From Blautia caecimuris (GTDB lineage Bacteria > Bacillota > Clostridia > Lachnospirales > Lachnospiraceae), in the NCBI RefSeq assembly GCF_024622975.1, contig NZ_JANJZT010000002.1, positions 124,001-188,000 of the forward strand: a stretch of DNA of 64,000 nucleotides, in the 5' to 3' direction. Below, piece after piece: positions 7,316-16,509 of this stretch; position 1 is the first letter of the stretch; every line of letters begins with the position of its first letter. A program made the position numbers and the translations under genes. The notes beneath the pieces were generated by a model that worked only from the letters and a program-made list of their open reading frames with translations, did no database searches and was not told where the DNA came from.

Positions 7316-8695
7316 TCAATGATTTTGAAGATATTCCTGATTAGCTCTGATCACCTGTTCCATCACCTCTGAACCGGGAGCGCCGTAGGTGCAGCGTTTT
7401 TCCACACAGGTTTTCATGCTGATGGCTTCGTAAATGTCTTTTTCAAAAACAGGGCTGATCTCCTGATAAGCTTCAAGGGGCAGCTCATCCAGAGAAATTC
7501 CCCGGTCAATACAGGTCAGTACCAGCCGTCCCACAATGCCGTGAGCATCGCGGAAAGGAACACCGTGATTTACAAGATAATCTGCTGCATCTGTGGCATT
7601 TGTAAATCCGTTCTTTGCGCTGGCTTCCATGACATCCTTACGAAATTCCATGGTAGAAACCATTCCTGTAAACAGGGCAAGACAGCCTTTTACCGTATCA
7701 ATGGCATCAAAGGTCAGCTCCTTGTCCTCCTGCATATCTTTGTTATATGCCAGAGGAATTCCCTTCATGGTTGTGAGAATGGATATCAGTGCTCCATACA
7801 CACGGCCTGTTTTTCCACGGAGAAGCTCCGCAATATCAGGATTCTTTTTCTGAGGCATAATACTGCTGCCTGTGCTGTATGCATCGTCAATTTCCACAAA
7901 ACGGTACTCATTGGAATTCCAGAGGATGATCTCCTCAGAAAAACGGCTGAGATGCATCATCACTGTAGACAGAGCAGACAGAAGCTCGATCACATAATCC
8001 CGGTCTGACACAGAATCCATGCTGTTTCTTGTAGGCTCGTCAAAGCCCAGAAGCTCTGCTGTATATTCCCGGTCAAGAGGATAGGTGGTTCCTGCCAGCG
8101 CCCCTGCCCCGAGAGGACAGGTGTTCATTCTTTTTCGGATATCTGCCATGCGGCTTCTGTCTCTCCGGAACATCTCAAAATATGCTCCCACATGATGAGC
8201 CAGAGTTACCGGCTGCGCTTTCTGTAAATGGGTAAAGCCCGGCATGTAGGTATGGATATTCTCTTCCATGATCTTCTGAAGAGCCACAAGAAGCTCTTTT
8301 AAAAGACCGTCAATAGCGTCAATTTCATCTCTTGTATACAGCTTCATATCCAGAGCCACCTGATCGTTGCGACTTCTTCCGGTGTGAAGCTTTTTACCCG
8401 GATCACCGATCCTGTCAATCAGATTTGCTTCCACAAAGCTGTGGATATCCTCATACTCGGAAGTGATCTCAAGCTTCCCGGATTTTACATCTTCCAGAAT
8501 TCCTTCCAGACCTTCCAGGATCTGATCCCGCTCTTTTTCTGTGAGGATTCCCTGCTTTGCCAGCATTTTTACATGAGCCCTGCTTCCTCTGATATCCTGC
8601 TCATAAAACTTCTGATCAAAAGAAATCGAAGCATTAAAGTTATAAACAAGCTGATCCGTTTCCTTTGTAAAACGGCCTCCCCATAACTGTGCCAT
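7316..8695 (-). CDS. argH: Argininosuccinate lyase
   Basis: Cleaves argininosuccinate to arginine and fumarate, the last step of arginine synthesis. 459 residues, the normal family length. It opens with MAQLWGGRFTKETDQLV, carries HTGRSRNDQVALD (about 104-116), the catalytic-histidine region FTHLQKAQPVTLAHH (about 157-171) and the superfamily signature GSSIMPQKKNPD (about 278-289). Its usual partner argG is not in the window, so argH seems to be transcribed alone. A GAGGAG site lies upstream of the ATG and the leader back to the promoter near 8810 is about 110 bases long. Confidence 0.96.
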   Translation of the reverse strand: MAQLWGGRFTKETDQLVYNFNASISFDQKFYEQDIRGSRAHVKMLAKQGILTEKERDQILEGLEGILEDVKSGKLEITSEYEDIHSFVEANLIDRIGDPGKKLHTGRSRNDQVALDMKLYTRDEIDAIDGLLKELLVALQKIMEENIHTYMPGFTHLQKAQPVTLAHHVGAYFEMFRRDRSRMADIRKRMNTCPLGAGALAGTTYPLDREYTAELLGFDEPTRNSMDSVSDRDYVIELLSALSTVMMHLSRFSEEIILWNSNEYRFVEIDDAYSTGSSIMPQKKNPDIAELLRGKTGRVYGALISILTTMKGIPLAYNKDMQEDKELTFDAIDTVKGCLALFTGMVSTMEFRKDVMEASAKNGFTNATDAADYLVNHGVPFRDAHGIVGRLVLTCIDRGISLDELPLEAYQEISPVFEKDIYEAISMKTCVEKRCTYGAPGSEVMEQVIRANQEYLQNH

Positions 8696-8806
8696 AATAA
8701 TTACTCCTCATTTCTGTATAATATTAATAATTAACCATTCAGCAACTGCTTTTCCGCATCAAATAACGCCCTGCATTCACAGTGTTTCCGGCTGATTGCT
8801 ACCAGT

Positions 8807-8834
8807 ATATCACACTTTTTCCAAAAATCAAACA
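8807..8834 (-). promoter_or_regulatory. Promoter of argH
   Basis: On the minus strand TTGATT, a 16-bp spacer and TATACT lie about 115-135 bases upstream of argH. The leader between them contains no clear ArgR box or riboswitch that I can recognise. Confidence 0.5.
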
Positions 8835-8855
8835 AAAAGAATATTTTTTGCATAT

Positions 8856-9476
8856 TTATTCATTTCTGTCTCTTTTTGAAAATACACAGCCACAGTAATC
8901 CTGACGGTACAGATGATGTTCTCCGGACAGCTCAATGGAACGCTTGTAGCCGTTTTTTTTCTTGAAATCAGAAGGAAGATGGGCCACTCCGTAAATCTCT
9001 GCCAGTTCTTCTCCGATTTCATTTATTTTAGGCGCATTTTTCAGAGGACTGATGGACAAAGTGGTTGTAAAATAATCATAACCGCCTTCCTTTGCCAGCT
9101 TCGCCGCCTCCTCCATGCGGAGACGATAACAGCGAAAACACCGCTCTCCTCCTTCGGGAACCTGCTCCAGCCCTTTTGCCATCCGGAAAAAAATCTGAGG
9201 ATCATAGGTTCCCTCAACCAGCTTTACCGGATGAATAAAATTCATTTCTCCGATCATGCGGCGGATCTCCTCCACCCTTTTTTCGTACTCCTCCTTTGGA
9301 GAAATATTTGGATTATAAAAAAAGACTGTGATCTCAAAATATTTGGACAGATATTCCAGTACATAGCTGGAGCAGGGCGCACAGCAGCTGTGAAGAAACA
9401 GCCGGGGCACCTTGTTTTCTTTTTCAAAACCGGTGATCAGAGCGTCCAGCTCTCTCTGATAATTTCTGTTGTTCAT
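8856..9476 (-). CDS. queH: Epoxyqueuosine reductase QueH
   Basis: Converts epoxyqueuosine to queuosine in the tRNA anticodon loop, replacing the cobalamin enzyme QueG. 206 residues (DUF208). The metal-binding cysteines are visible: LHSCCAPCSSY (C31, C32, C35), ERCFRCYRLRM and YRQDYCGC. Start at 9476 is chosen because AAGGAG lies upstream, whereas the ATG at 9509 has none. The spacing from AAGGAG to ATG is long (13 bases), but the intervening 9477-9490 is a perfect inverted repeat (GTAAAG-AA-CTTTAC) that would fold and bring the two closer. The queuosine enzyme tgt is 45 kb away. Confidence 0.92.
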   Translation of the reverse strand: MNNRNYQRELDALITGFEKENKVPRLFLHSCCAPCSSYVLEYLSKYFEITVFFYNPNISPKEEYEKRVEEIRRMIGEMNFIHPVKLVEGTYDPQIFFRMAKGLEQVPEGGERCFRCYRLRMEEAAKLAKEGGYDYFTTTLSISPLKNAPKINEIGEELAEIYGVAHLPSDFKKKNGYKRSIELSGEHHLYRQDYCGCVFSKRDRNE

Positions 9477-9547
9477 GTAAAGTTCTTTACTCCTTATACT
9501 CTCAGTCATTTTTTTCAGCAGACAGAGACACTGCCCACTGTAAAAAG

Positions 9548-9689
9548 GTTACTGTTCACTCCGTTCACAGCAACGGGCCAAAATTCATTTCAGATTGCCT
9601 GCGGCAATGGAATTTTGGCTTGTATGTCTCGGAATTTTGGCATATACATGCCAAAACACCTCGCGGGATAGAGCCGTGTGAATAGTAAC
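9548..9689 (+). repeat. 142-bp hairpin repeat element, copy A, with 8-bp target duplication
   Basis: A non-coding element bounded by inverted termini GTTACTGTTCAC (9548-9559) and GTGAATAGTAAC (9678-9689), which pair at 11 of 12 positions. Inside are further inverted repeats such as CCAAAATTC/GAATTTTGG and TTTTGGCA/TGCCAAAA, so the whole unit can fold into a long hairpin. It is flanked on both sides by the direct repeat GTAAAAAG (9540-9547 and 9690-9697), abutting its ends exactly, which looks like a target-site duplication. A second copy, inverted and diverged, lies at 36964-37104. This fits a miniature inverted-repeat transposable element (MITE); no transposase in the window obviously matches it. 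Confidence 0.8.
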
Positions 9690-9915
9690 GTAAAAAGACC
9701 TTTATTTTACTGTTAAAATTCCTTTTGCTCATGGGTCATATTTTATCCCTTTTTACAGGCACCGTCAACAAAAACAGCTGCTGTATCCAGACAACTGAAA
9801 TGAAATTTTAGGATTTACACAGATATGCAAAACTTTCTCGGCTTTTGACTTCGTGGCAAGTATAATTGGCTCATACCTGATACAAAAAATATACAGAAAC
9901 AGAGGTGATTCCCAT
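9690..9915. other. Intergenic stretch between repeat copy A and the ABC gene
   Basis: About 220 bases with no supported gene. It must hold the promoter for the plus-strand ABC gene, but no clear -35/-10 pair stands out. The region from 9853 can be read as an extension of the ABC frame but lacks a ribosome binding site. Confidence 0.4.
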
Positions 9916-11670
9916 ATGAATCCAAAACAGATTTTAAAAAATGTACACTGCCTGTTGGACTGGAAGCAAAAAATAACTTTTTTGTTTATTATGCTGATCA
10001 TGATCCTGTCCTCCGTCTTAACGCAGCTCACTCCCAAGGCGATCGGCTGGCTGACAGACGATATTCTTTCCCAGACTGAAATTAATTTTTATTCAATTTT
10101 TCCCATACTGTTTTTTATTCTGATCGTAAATGTTGCAAATGAAGTTATAAAAATATTACGAAGGATTGTGGTGGAGGATATTGCCACAAAAACTGAGAAA
10201 AAAGCACGGGGACTTGTGATTGCTTCCTTACTGAAGGCTCCTTTATCCTACTTTAAGGATCACATGACCGGAAATATCCATGGCAGATTAAACCGCTGTC
10301 TGGAAGGCACTGTAAAGCTGGAAAAGCTTATTTTTATGGACTTCGCTCCAGCCATCTTTAACAGTATCGCAGCCATTGTTGTGATCTTCACCACCCTTCC
10401 GGTGAAGCTTGCCGTTCTGATGCTCCTTGTTGTCCCCATTGGAATTGCAATTGTTTTCCGGCAAATTCATACACAAAAGGGAATCCGGGTAGAACTTCTG
10501 GAATCAAAAGCACAAATGGACGGAGCCATTGTTGAACTTTTGAACGGCATAGAAGTGATTCGAATCACAGACAGCAATACCCTGGAGGAAAAAAGATTTA
10601 CGGACAGATCAGAATATTTAAGAAGCAAAGAAATGAGACACCATTTACAAATGACAAAATATGACTGTCTCAAATTTATCAACGAAGTGTTTTTTACTGT
10701 TCTGATGATCGGTACTTCCGCCTGGCTGGCAGCACAGGGAAAAATCAGTGTGGGAGCTGTTCTCACCTCCTATCTTTGTTTTTCGCAGCTTATCAAACCT
10801 CTGGAAGAGCTTCACAGGATTCTGGACGAACTTTCCGAAAGCCTGATCCTGGCAGAAGACTTTTTCAAAATGGCAGATATTCCTCATGATTTTTCCTATG
10901 ATGCAATTTCAGGTGTACCCTCTCAGGAAAACTCCGGCCCTTATATGATAGATATCCGCAATCTGAATTTTTCCTATAATAACGAAAAAAACATTATAAA
11001 AAATCTGGATCTGAGTATTGAAAAAGGCTCTTTCTGGGGAATTGCAGGCCCCAGTGGCTGTGGAAAATCCTCTCTGATAAAAGCAGTCTGTAAGCTGGAA
11101 AAATGCAGTGGTTCTGTTTTTATCAACAATATGGACATTCTCTCTTTATCAAGAAAGGATTTGTCCCGGATCATAGCTCTGGTTCCCCAAAATCCATTTT
11201 TAATTGCCGGAACTATACTGGAAAATATCTGCTATGGACTGAACTAGCAGCCCTCTGACAAAGAAGTAAAAGAAGCCCTCACAAAAGCCAATCTCTATGA
11301 TTTTGTCAACAGTCTGCCGGAAGGAATTCACACAAAGATCAGCGAGGGAGGCAATAATTTTTCCGGAGACCAGAGACAGAGGATCGCCATTGCCCGTATC
11401 TTTTTACGGAAGCCGGAAATTCTGATTTTGGATGAGGCCACCTCAGCTCTGGACAATACCTCTGAGCGTTTTATACAAAATGAAATCGAACAGCTGAAAA
11501 AGGAAAACAACATGACTATCATTTCTATTGCCCACAGGCTTACCACCCTGAAAAACTGCGACAATATTATTGTTATGGATCATGGACAGGTGGTACAGTC
11601 CGGCAAATACCAGGAGCTCATAAGCCAGGAGGGTATTTTCAATGATATGTATTACGGAAAATTAAAATAG
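9916..11670 (+). pseudogene. ABC transporter (permease-ATPase fusion) interrupted by an amber codon
   Basis: A half-size exporter with a six-helix membrane domain (about residues 20-320) and a C-terminal ATPase. Start at 9916 after AGAGGTGAT. Walker A GPSGCGKSS is at 378-386. Codon 444 (11245-11247) is TAG, after which the same frame runs on for 140 codons with signature FSGDQRQRIAIARI, Walker B ILILDEATS and the H-loop AHRLTT, all intact. So a single nonsense change, easily CAG to TAG, separates the Q-loop from the signature motif. No frameshift or other decay is seen, suggesting a recent mutation, a sequencing error or readthrough. Family relatives export peptides, lipids or drugs; the substrate is unknown. 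A half transporter must dimerise, and no partner is adjacent. Confidence 0.85.
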
Positions 11671-11753
11671 ATTGCAAACTAAATCGAATGATAATTGTTT
11701 CTCTTTACACACTACCCTTTATTTGCATCTAAGATATTCACCTATTTTTAATT

Positions 11754-11789
11754 AAAAATCACCCTTCTTTTTAGAAAGGTGATTTTTTA
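11754..11789 (+). terminator. Terminator after the ABC gene
   Basis: AAAAATCACC-CTT and AAGGTGATTTTT form a stem with a short loop, followed by T-rich sequence on both strands. It can end the plus-strand ABC transcript and perhaps also the minus-strand GH13 transcript. Confidence 0.7.
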
Positions 11790-11894
11790 TATTTCAAAAT
11801 GCATAAAAAATTATCACTAAAAGCACTTAAACCCAGGACTATAATTAAAATGCTGTAAACACTGAATGAAACTCCGGCGGCATTTATTACAATA

Positions 11895-13499
11895 TCACAT
11901 ATAATACATTACTGCTTCATAAGGCCTGAGACTCATGATTTTTTCTACAGAATTTCTGTCATAATTGGAAAGCAGAACTCTGCCCTCTTTAAAAGTAATC
12001 TCATCTGTACAGTCACAGACAACGCTTTCTCCGGTGAAATTGGCAATTACCACCAACGTCCTGTCATCCGCCTGTCTCTTATATGCAAAAAATCTCCGGT
12101 CCTCTTCAAATAAAAGCTCAAAATCTCCTGTGCTGATAATCTCATATTCTTTTCTCAGACGGATCAGTTTCTGATAAAAATGGAAAATAGAATCCTCATC
12201 CTTTATCGCTTCCTCCACGTTAATCTCTTTATAGTTGGGATTTATTCCGATCCACGGCTCATGTTCTGAAAATCCGGCATTTTTTCCTGCATTCCACTGG
12301 ATCGGTGTTCTGGCATTGTCTCTGCCTTTTGCATAAATGCCTTTCATAATCTTTTCCATGGACCAGCCTGCTTCCTGCTTTTCCTTCACCATATTGATGG
12401 TTTCTACATCTTTATAGTCCTCCAGAGCGAACTTTACATTGGTCATTCCGATTTCCTCGCCCTGATAAATATAAGGCGTTCCCTGCATTCCATGAAGGAT
12501 CATTCCCAGCATTTTTGCACTTTCCTTCCGGTAAACCGTGTCATTGCCCATACGGGAAACAATCCTCGGCTGGTCATGGTTGGACCAGAATAAACTGTTC
12601 CATCCTTTTTCATGAAGGGCTTTCTGCCATACAAGAAATACCTGCTTCAGTTCATTGACATCCAGAGGCTTCAGATCCCACTTACCATTGCCCTTTACTT
12701 CTTCTAATCCCAGATGCTCAAACCCAAACACCATTGTCAGCTCTTTTCTTTCCTTATCGGAATACAAAGGAGCGCTGACCGGAGTTGCAAAAGATGTTTC
12801 TCCTACCGTAAAGGCTTCTCTTCCTTCAAAGCACTCTCTGTACATTTCCTGCAGGTATTTATGGGATTTTTCACCGTACATGATGCTTTCTTCCGGTATC
12901 TTGCCTATCAGATCGATTACGTCCATACGGAATCCGTCGATTCCTTTATCCAGCCACCAGTTGATCAGTTTGTAGACTTCCTTCCGCACTTCCGGATTAT
13001 CCCAGTTCAGATCCGGCTGTCTTCTGCTGAACAGATGGTAATAATATTCCTCTGTCTCCTCATTATATTCCCACACAGAACCGCTGAAAAAGGACTGTTG
13101 ATCTGTGATCGGACGATCCTTCCAGATATAATAATCGTGATATTTGCTGCTTTTGTCTTTTCGAGCCTGACGAAACCATTCATGTTCATCGCTAGTATGA
13201 TTCACTACCAGATCCATGATCAGACGGATTCCTCTTTCATGAAGAGCGTCCAGAAGCTGTTCAAACTGCTCCATGGTGCCAAACAGCGGATTGATCTTAT
13301 AATAATCACTGATATCATAGCCATTGTCATCCATAGGGGATTCATAGATGGGTGTCATCCAGACAATGTCAACTCCCAGTTTCTTCAGGTAATCTACTTT
13401 TTCCAAAACACCGCCAAGATCTCCCATTCCGTCTCCGTTGCTGTCCTTAAAACTCATGGGATAGATCTGATATACAACTGCTTTTTTCCACCATTCCAT
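11895..13499 (-). CDS. GH13 alpha-glucosidase (oligo-1,6-glucosidase type)
   Basis: Cytoplasmic exo-acting enzyme that releases glucose from short alpha-1,6- or alpha-1,4-linked oligosaccharides. 534 residues, normal for GH13 subfamily 31 or its neighbours. The N terminus WWKKAVVYQIYPMSFKDSNGDG is typical. The four GH13 regions are present: DLVVNHTS (about 97-104), GFRMDVIDLI with the nucleophile Asp (about 195), VGETS with the acid/base Glu (about 256) and SNHDQPR (about 322-328). No signal peptide, so substrate must be imported. It is the last gene of the alpha-glucoside operon, four bases after the GH31 gene. The exact linkage preference cannot be read from sequence. Confidence 0.92.
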   Translation of the reverse strand: MEWWKKAVVYQIYPMSFKDSNGDGMGDLGGVLEKVDYLKKLGVDIVWMTPIYESPMDDNGYDISDYYKINPLFGTMEQFEQLLDALHERGIRLIMDLVVNHTSDEHEWFRQARKDKSSKYHDYYIWKDRPITDQQSFFSGSVWEYNEETEEYYYHLFSRRQPDLNWDNPEVRKEVYKLINWWLDKGIDGFRMDVIDLIGKIPEESIMYGEKSHKYLQEMYRECFEGREAFTVGETSFATPVSAPLYSDKERKELTMVFGFEHLGLEEVKGNGKWDLKPLDVNELKQVFLVWQKALHEKGWNSLFWSNHDQPRIVSRMGNDTVYRKESAKMLGMILHGMQGTPYIYQGEEIGMTNVKFALEDYKDVETINMVKEKQEAGWSMEKIMKGIYAKGRDNARTPIQWNAGKNAGFSEHEPWIGINPNYKEINVEEAIKDEDSIFHFYQKLIRLRKEYEIISTGDFELLFEEDRRFFAYKRQADDRTLVVIANFTGESVVCDCTDEITFKEGRVLLSNYDRNSVEKIMSLRPYEAVMYYM

Positions 13500-13503
13500 A
13501 ATA

Positions 13504-16500
13504 TTATCTCCTCATCATCTGAAACTCACCATTTTCATCTCTTGTTATTTCCCACTGTGCTTCTTTCTTCTGAAGTACAATAATCTCATTTATCTCTGCT
13601 TTCATATTCACCGTCTGTACGCCTTCAAATTCCTGACCTGTAAACAGATGTTTCCAGAACCCCTCTGGAATATAGACTTCCCTTTCTGTGCTGCCCTCTT
13701 CTACCACAGGAGCTACCAGAAGGTCGTCTCCGAACAGATACTCGTCATAAATTTCCCCTGCCTGTTTGTCCTCTGGATATTCCAGCCACAAAGCGCGCAT
13801 CAGCGGTATGCCTGTCTTCACAGACTTTTCTGCCTCCTCCATGATATAAGGCAGCAGAGCCATACGAAGCTTCGCATAATAGCGATAAATATCCAGTACC
13901 CATGGGGCATTTCTTCTCTCTGCAATGTTCCAGGGCGTACGATCCTGATTAAATTCTGCCTTACTCTCTGCATGATACTGCATGATCGGACAAAATGCTG
14001 CCATTGCCGCAGACCGGGCAAACAGTTCCGCGCTTGGAATCTCACCACTGAAGCCTGCCAGGTCCCATCCCCAGAAAGGAACCCCTGAAATTCCGGCATT
14101 CAGGCCTGCGCACAGGTTTCTCTTAAAGGCAGAAAAAGTTGATTTTTCATCTCCGGCCCAGTGCGCAGGCATCTGGGAAGCCCCGGTAAATCCTGCCCTG
14201 CTGAAAACAATACCGTCCCTTTTTTCATGGATATATTGATAATGCTCCCGGATATAAAGATTTGGATACTCGTTCCGCATCTCTTTTCCGGTTCTTCCGT
14301 CCGCAAACTGTACCTGGTCCCCAAATACAAACTCTCCACCGTCTGTCTTAAATCCATCGATCTGCACTTCGTCCACCAGATATTTTCTCTTATCCATCCA
14401 CCAGGAAGCTGCCTCCGGACTGGTGTAATCCATCAGAAGACTGTCTGTAAACCATCCCTCCGGCATACGATAGGGTGTTCCGTCTTTTTTCCTGGCGCAA
14501 TATCCCTGCTCCAGTGCGTAAGCCTCATCTCTGTCTTTCTGAAGGTGGTGAAGAGAATTGATATATTTAATGATCGGGATCTGCCACAAAATACATTTCA
14601 GACCATTCTCATGAAGATATTCTACCATTCCTTTTGGATCCGGCCATTTTCCCCATTCCGGGAACTGGAAGTCGCTGTAGGAAAATCCGTCTTTTCCGCT
14701 GTTTTCTTCGTATACTGCATCATTAAAGATATAATAGGTAGCCTCATCGCTCCATGCCTCGATCACAAGCACAGTTGCCGGAATATCGTATTTCTTTGTC
14801 AGTTCTACCTGTCTGCGGACTTCGGCCTCGCTGTCCCAGTTATTGCTGGACATCCAGGGTCCGAACGCCCATCCCGGAAGCATTGCCGGTCTTCCTGTAA
14901 GGCTTGTAAACTGCCCGATCATTTCCTTTGGAGTTCCATTAAACCGGTACCAGCAGATTCCTTCGGTCTCTGCTTCCATCTTCCAGCAACCCTCTTCTGT
15001 ACTGCACAGATCGAACTCTGTGTAATGGTTTGTTGGAAGATAGATGCCGTAACCTTCCGAACTCAAAAAATATGGCATGGGCATGTAGGTACGGATTCCC
15101 TGATCCTTATACTGATTATACACATACACGTCCACCAGATTGCCTCTCTGATTAATATGGTTGTATCTCTCTCCAAAACCGTAAAAGCCCTCTTCTTTTT
15201 CTGCCTCTGTACAGATTCCTGTGGACATAATCTGTTCCTTTTCTTTCCAGAAATAAATCTCCCGTATTCCGGAAAGTCCGGTTTCCTTCAGATCTTCCAG
15301 TGGCTTCCATTCTGTTTCTTCCAAGGTTCTCTCACTGGGATCTGGAAGAATCTGGAACAGAGAAACTCCATTGACAACTGTTTTTTTCAGAAGATATACC
15401 TTGTTTTCTCCGGAACGTAGTTCCAGTTCAAAACCATTTTCCTTTTCTCTTTTTTCTCCAAATAAACGGATTCTTTCTTTTTTCTGTACAGTAAACTGAT
15501 ATTTCTCAGAGGTACAGGTTCCGGCCTGAAAATAATAAGTCACCTGCTCTCCGCCTTCAAAACTCCCCAGCTGGAATCGATAATTTTCATATTCCGGCTG
15601 ATAAGTTCCCTGTCCACTTCCAACTCTGCCCCTGTCTGTTTTCCAGTAAACAAAAATCTCTTCCGGATACTTTACCGGCCAGGTGGCAATGTTTAAAGCA
15701 ACCTTTTCCCCTGCTTTTGGAAACCAGGGATCACGCTCGTAATTCTGGTGTTCGTATCGGTTAAAATTACCGGTCGGCACATGGATCAGAGGTTCTTCTG
15801 TGAGCATACCTGCAATCTTAAGCTTTTCCTCGATAATCCCTTCTATGGCTTCAGAGATTTCCTCTTTTTTCTCTGTTTCTTTCAACAGTCCCAAATATTT
15901 TCTTGCTTTCCTGTAGTCTGCCTTTTCTGCATAATACCATCCCAGCATTCCTAAATCTGCAGGGTCTGTTGTTTCCTTCATAGACTGGACTGCTGCCACA
16001 ATCACCAGGTCTTCCGGAGTAAAAAGTCCAAAGGGAACACAGACCCAGAGCAGCTGCGGCGTTGCCAGATCTCCGTGTTTTTCATCCGCAAGCCTTCCTG
16101 CACAGGTATAATGATCATAGGCATAATTTTTCATCTGATGAATTGCCTCTGCCGTCTTTTCCCGTTTTCCGAACAGGTTACTGTTATAAAGCGCGCCATA
16201 AGCCATTCCGAAATTTTCTGCAAAAAAGCCGTCTCCTTCTCCTGAAATCCGTCCACAGGGCTGATATGCCGCTTCTTCTATGTGATCCTGAAGTTCTGCG
16301 ATCTTCTGCTTCTTTTCCTTATAAAAAAAGTGGTCCCCGGAAATCCTTGTATATTCTCCCACAAGAAATAAAATCAGACACTGGTCATGAAAATCTGTAT
16401 TTTTTTCTTCCAGAAATTGCTCTAACGGTTCTTTTAAATCCTGTACTTTTTCCTGTATACAGGATTTCAGCATGTTTAATAATTCCAGTTTCCATTTTTT

Positions 16501-16509
16501 ATTTCTCAT
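13504..16509 (-). CDS. GH31-family glycoside hydrolase
   Basis: Large retaining alpha-glycosidase, 1001 residues and no signal peptide. The GH31 TIM barrel covers about residues 535-900: PATVLVIEAWSDEATYYIF, then the nucleophile motif IDGFKTDGGE, and the acid/base motif HWAGDEKSTF. An N-terminal helical region of about 230 residues precedes the usual GH31 beta-sandwich and is unusual. GH31 members cut alpha-glucosides, alpha-xylosides or sulfoquinovosides; alpha-glucosidase is favoured here only by its neighbours. Start at 16509 rather than an upstream ATG because AAAGGAGG precedes it. That site lies inside the end of the GH15-like gene, with which it overlaps by 11 bases. Confidence 0.88.
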   Translation of the reverse strand: MRNKKWKLELLNMLKSCIQEKVQDLKEPLEQFLEEKNTDFHDQCLILFLVGEYTRISGDHFFYKEKKQKIAELQDHIEEAAYQPCGRISGEGDGFFAENFGMAYGALYNSNLFGKREKTAEAIHQMKNYAYDHYTCAGRLADEKHGDLATPQLLWVCVPFGLFTPEDLVIVAAVQSMKETTDPADLGMLGWYYAEKADYRKARKYLGLLKETEKKEEISEAIEGIIEEKLKIAGMLTEEPLIHVPTGNFNRYEHQNYERDPWFPKAGEKVALNIATWPVKYPEEIFVYWKTDRGRVGSGQGTYQPEYENYRFQLGSFEGGEQVTYYFQAGTCTSEKYQFTVQKKERIRLFGEKREKENGFELELRSGENKVYLLKKTVVNGVSLFQILPDPSERTLEETEWKPLEDLKETGLSGIREIYFWKEKEQIMSTGICTEAEKEEGFYGFGERYNHINQRGNLVDVYVYNQYKDQGIRTYMPMPYFLSSEGYGIYLPTNHYTEFDLCSTEEGCWKMEAETEGICWYRFNGTPKEMIGQFTSLTGRPAMLPGWAFGPWMSSNNWDSEAEVRRQVELTKKYDIPATVLVIEAWSDEATYYIFNDAVYEENSGKDGFSYSDFQFPEWGKWPDPKGMVEYLHENGLKCILWQIPIIKYINSLHHLQKDRDEAYALEQGYCARKKDGTPYRMPEGWFTDSLLMDYTSPEAASWWMDKRKYLVDEVQIDGFKTDGGEFVFGDQVQFADGRTGKEMRNEYPNLYIREHYQYIHEKRDGIVFSRAGFTGASQMPAHWAGDEKSTFSAFKRNLCAGLNAGISGVPFWGWDLAGFSGEIPSAELFARSAAMAAFCPIMQYHAESKAEFNQDRTPWNIAERRNAPWVLDIYRYYAKLRMALLPYIMEEAEKSVKTGIPLMRALWLEYPEDKQAGEIYDEYLFGDDLLVAPVVEEGSTEREVYIPEGFWKHLFTGQEFEGVQTVNMKAEINEIIVLQKKEAQWEITRDENGEFQMMRR

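Noticed and set aside
11245-11247. Amber codon read as pyrrolysine
   Set aside because: No pyrrolysine genes in the window, family not known to use it, and TAG is one base from CAG.
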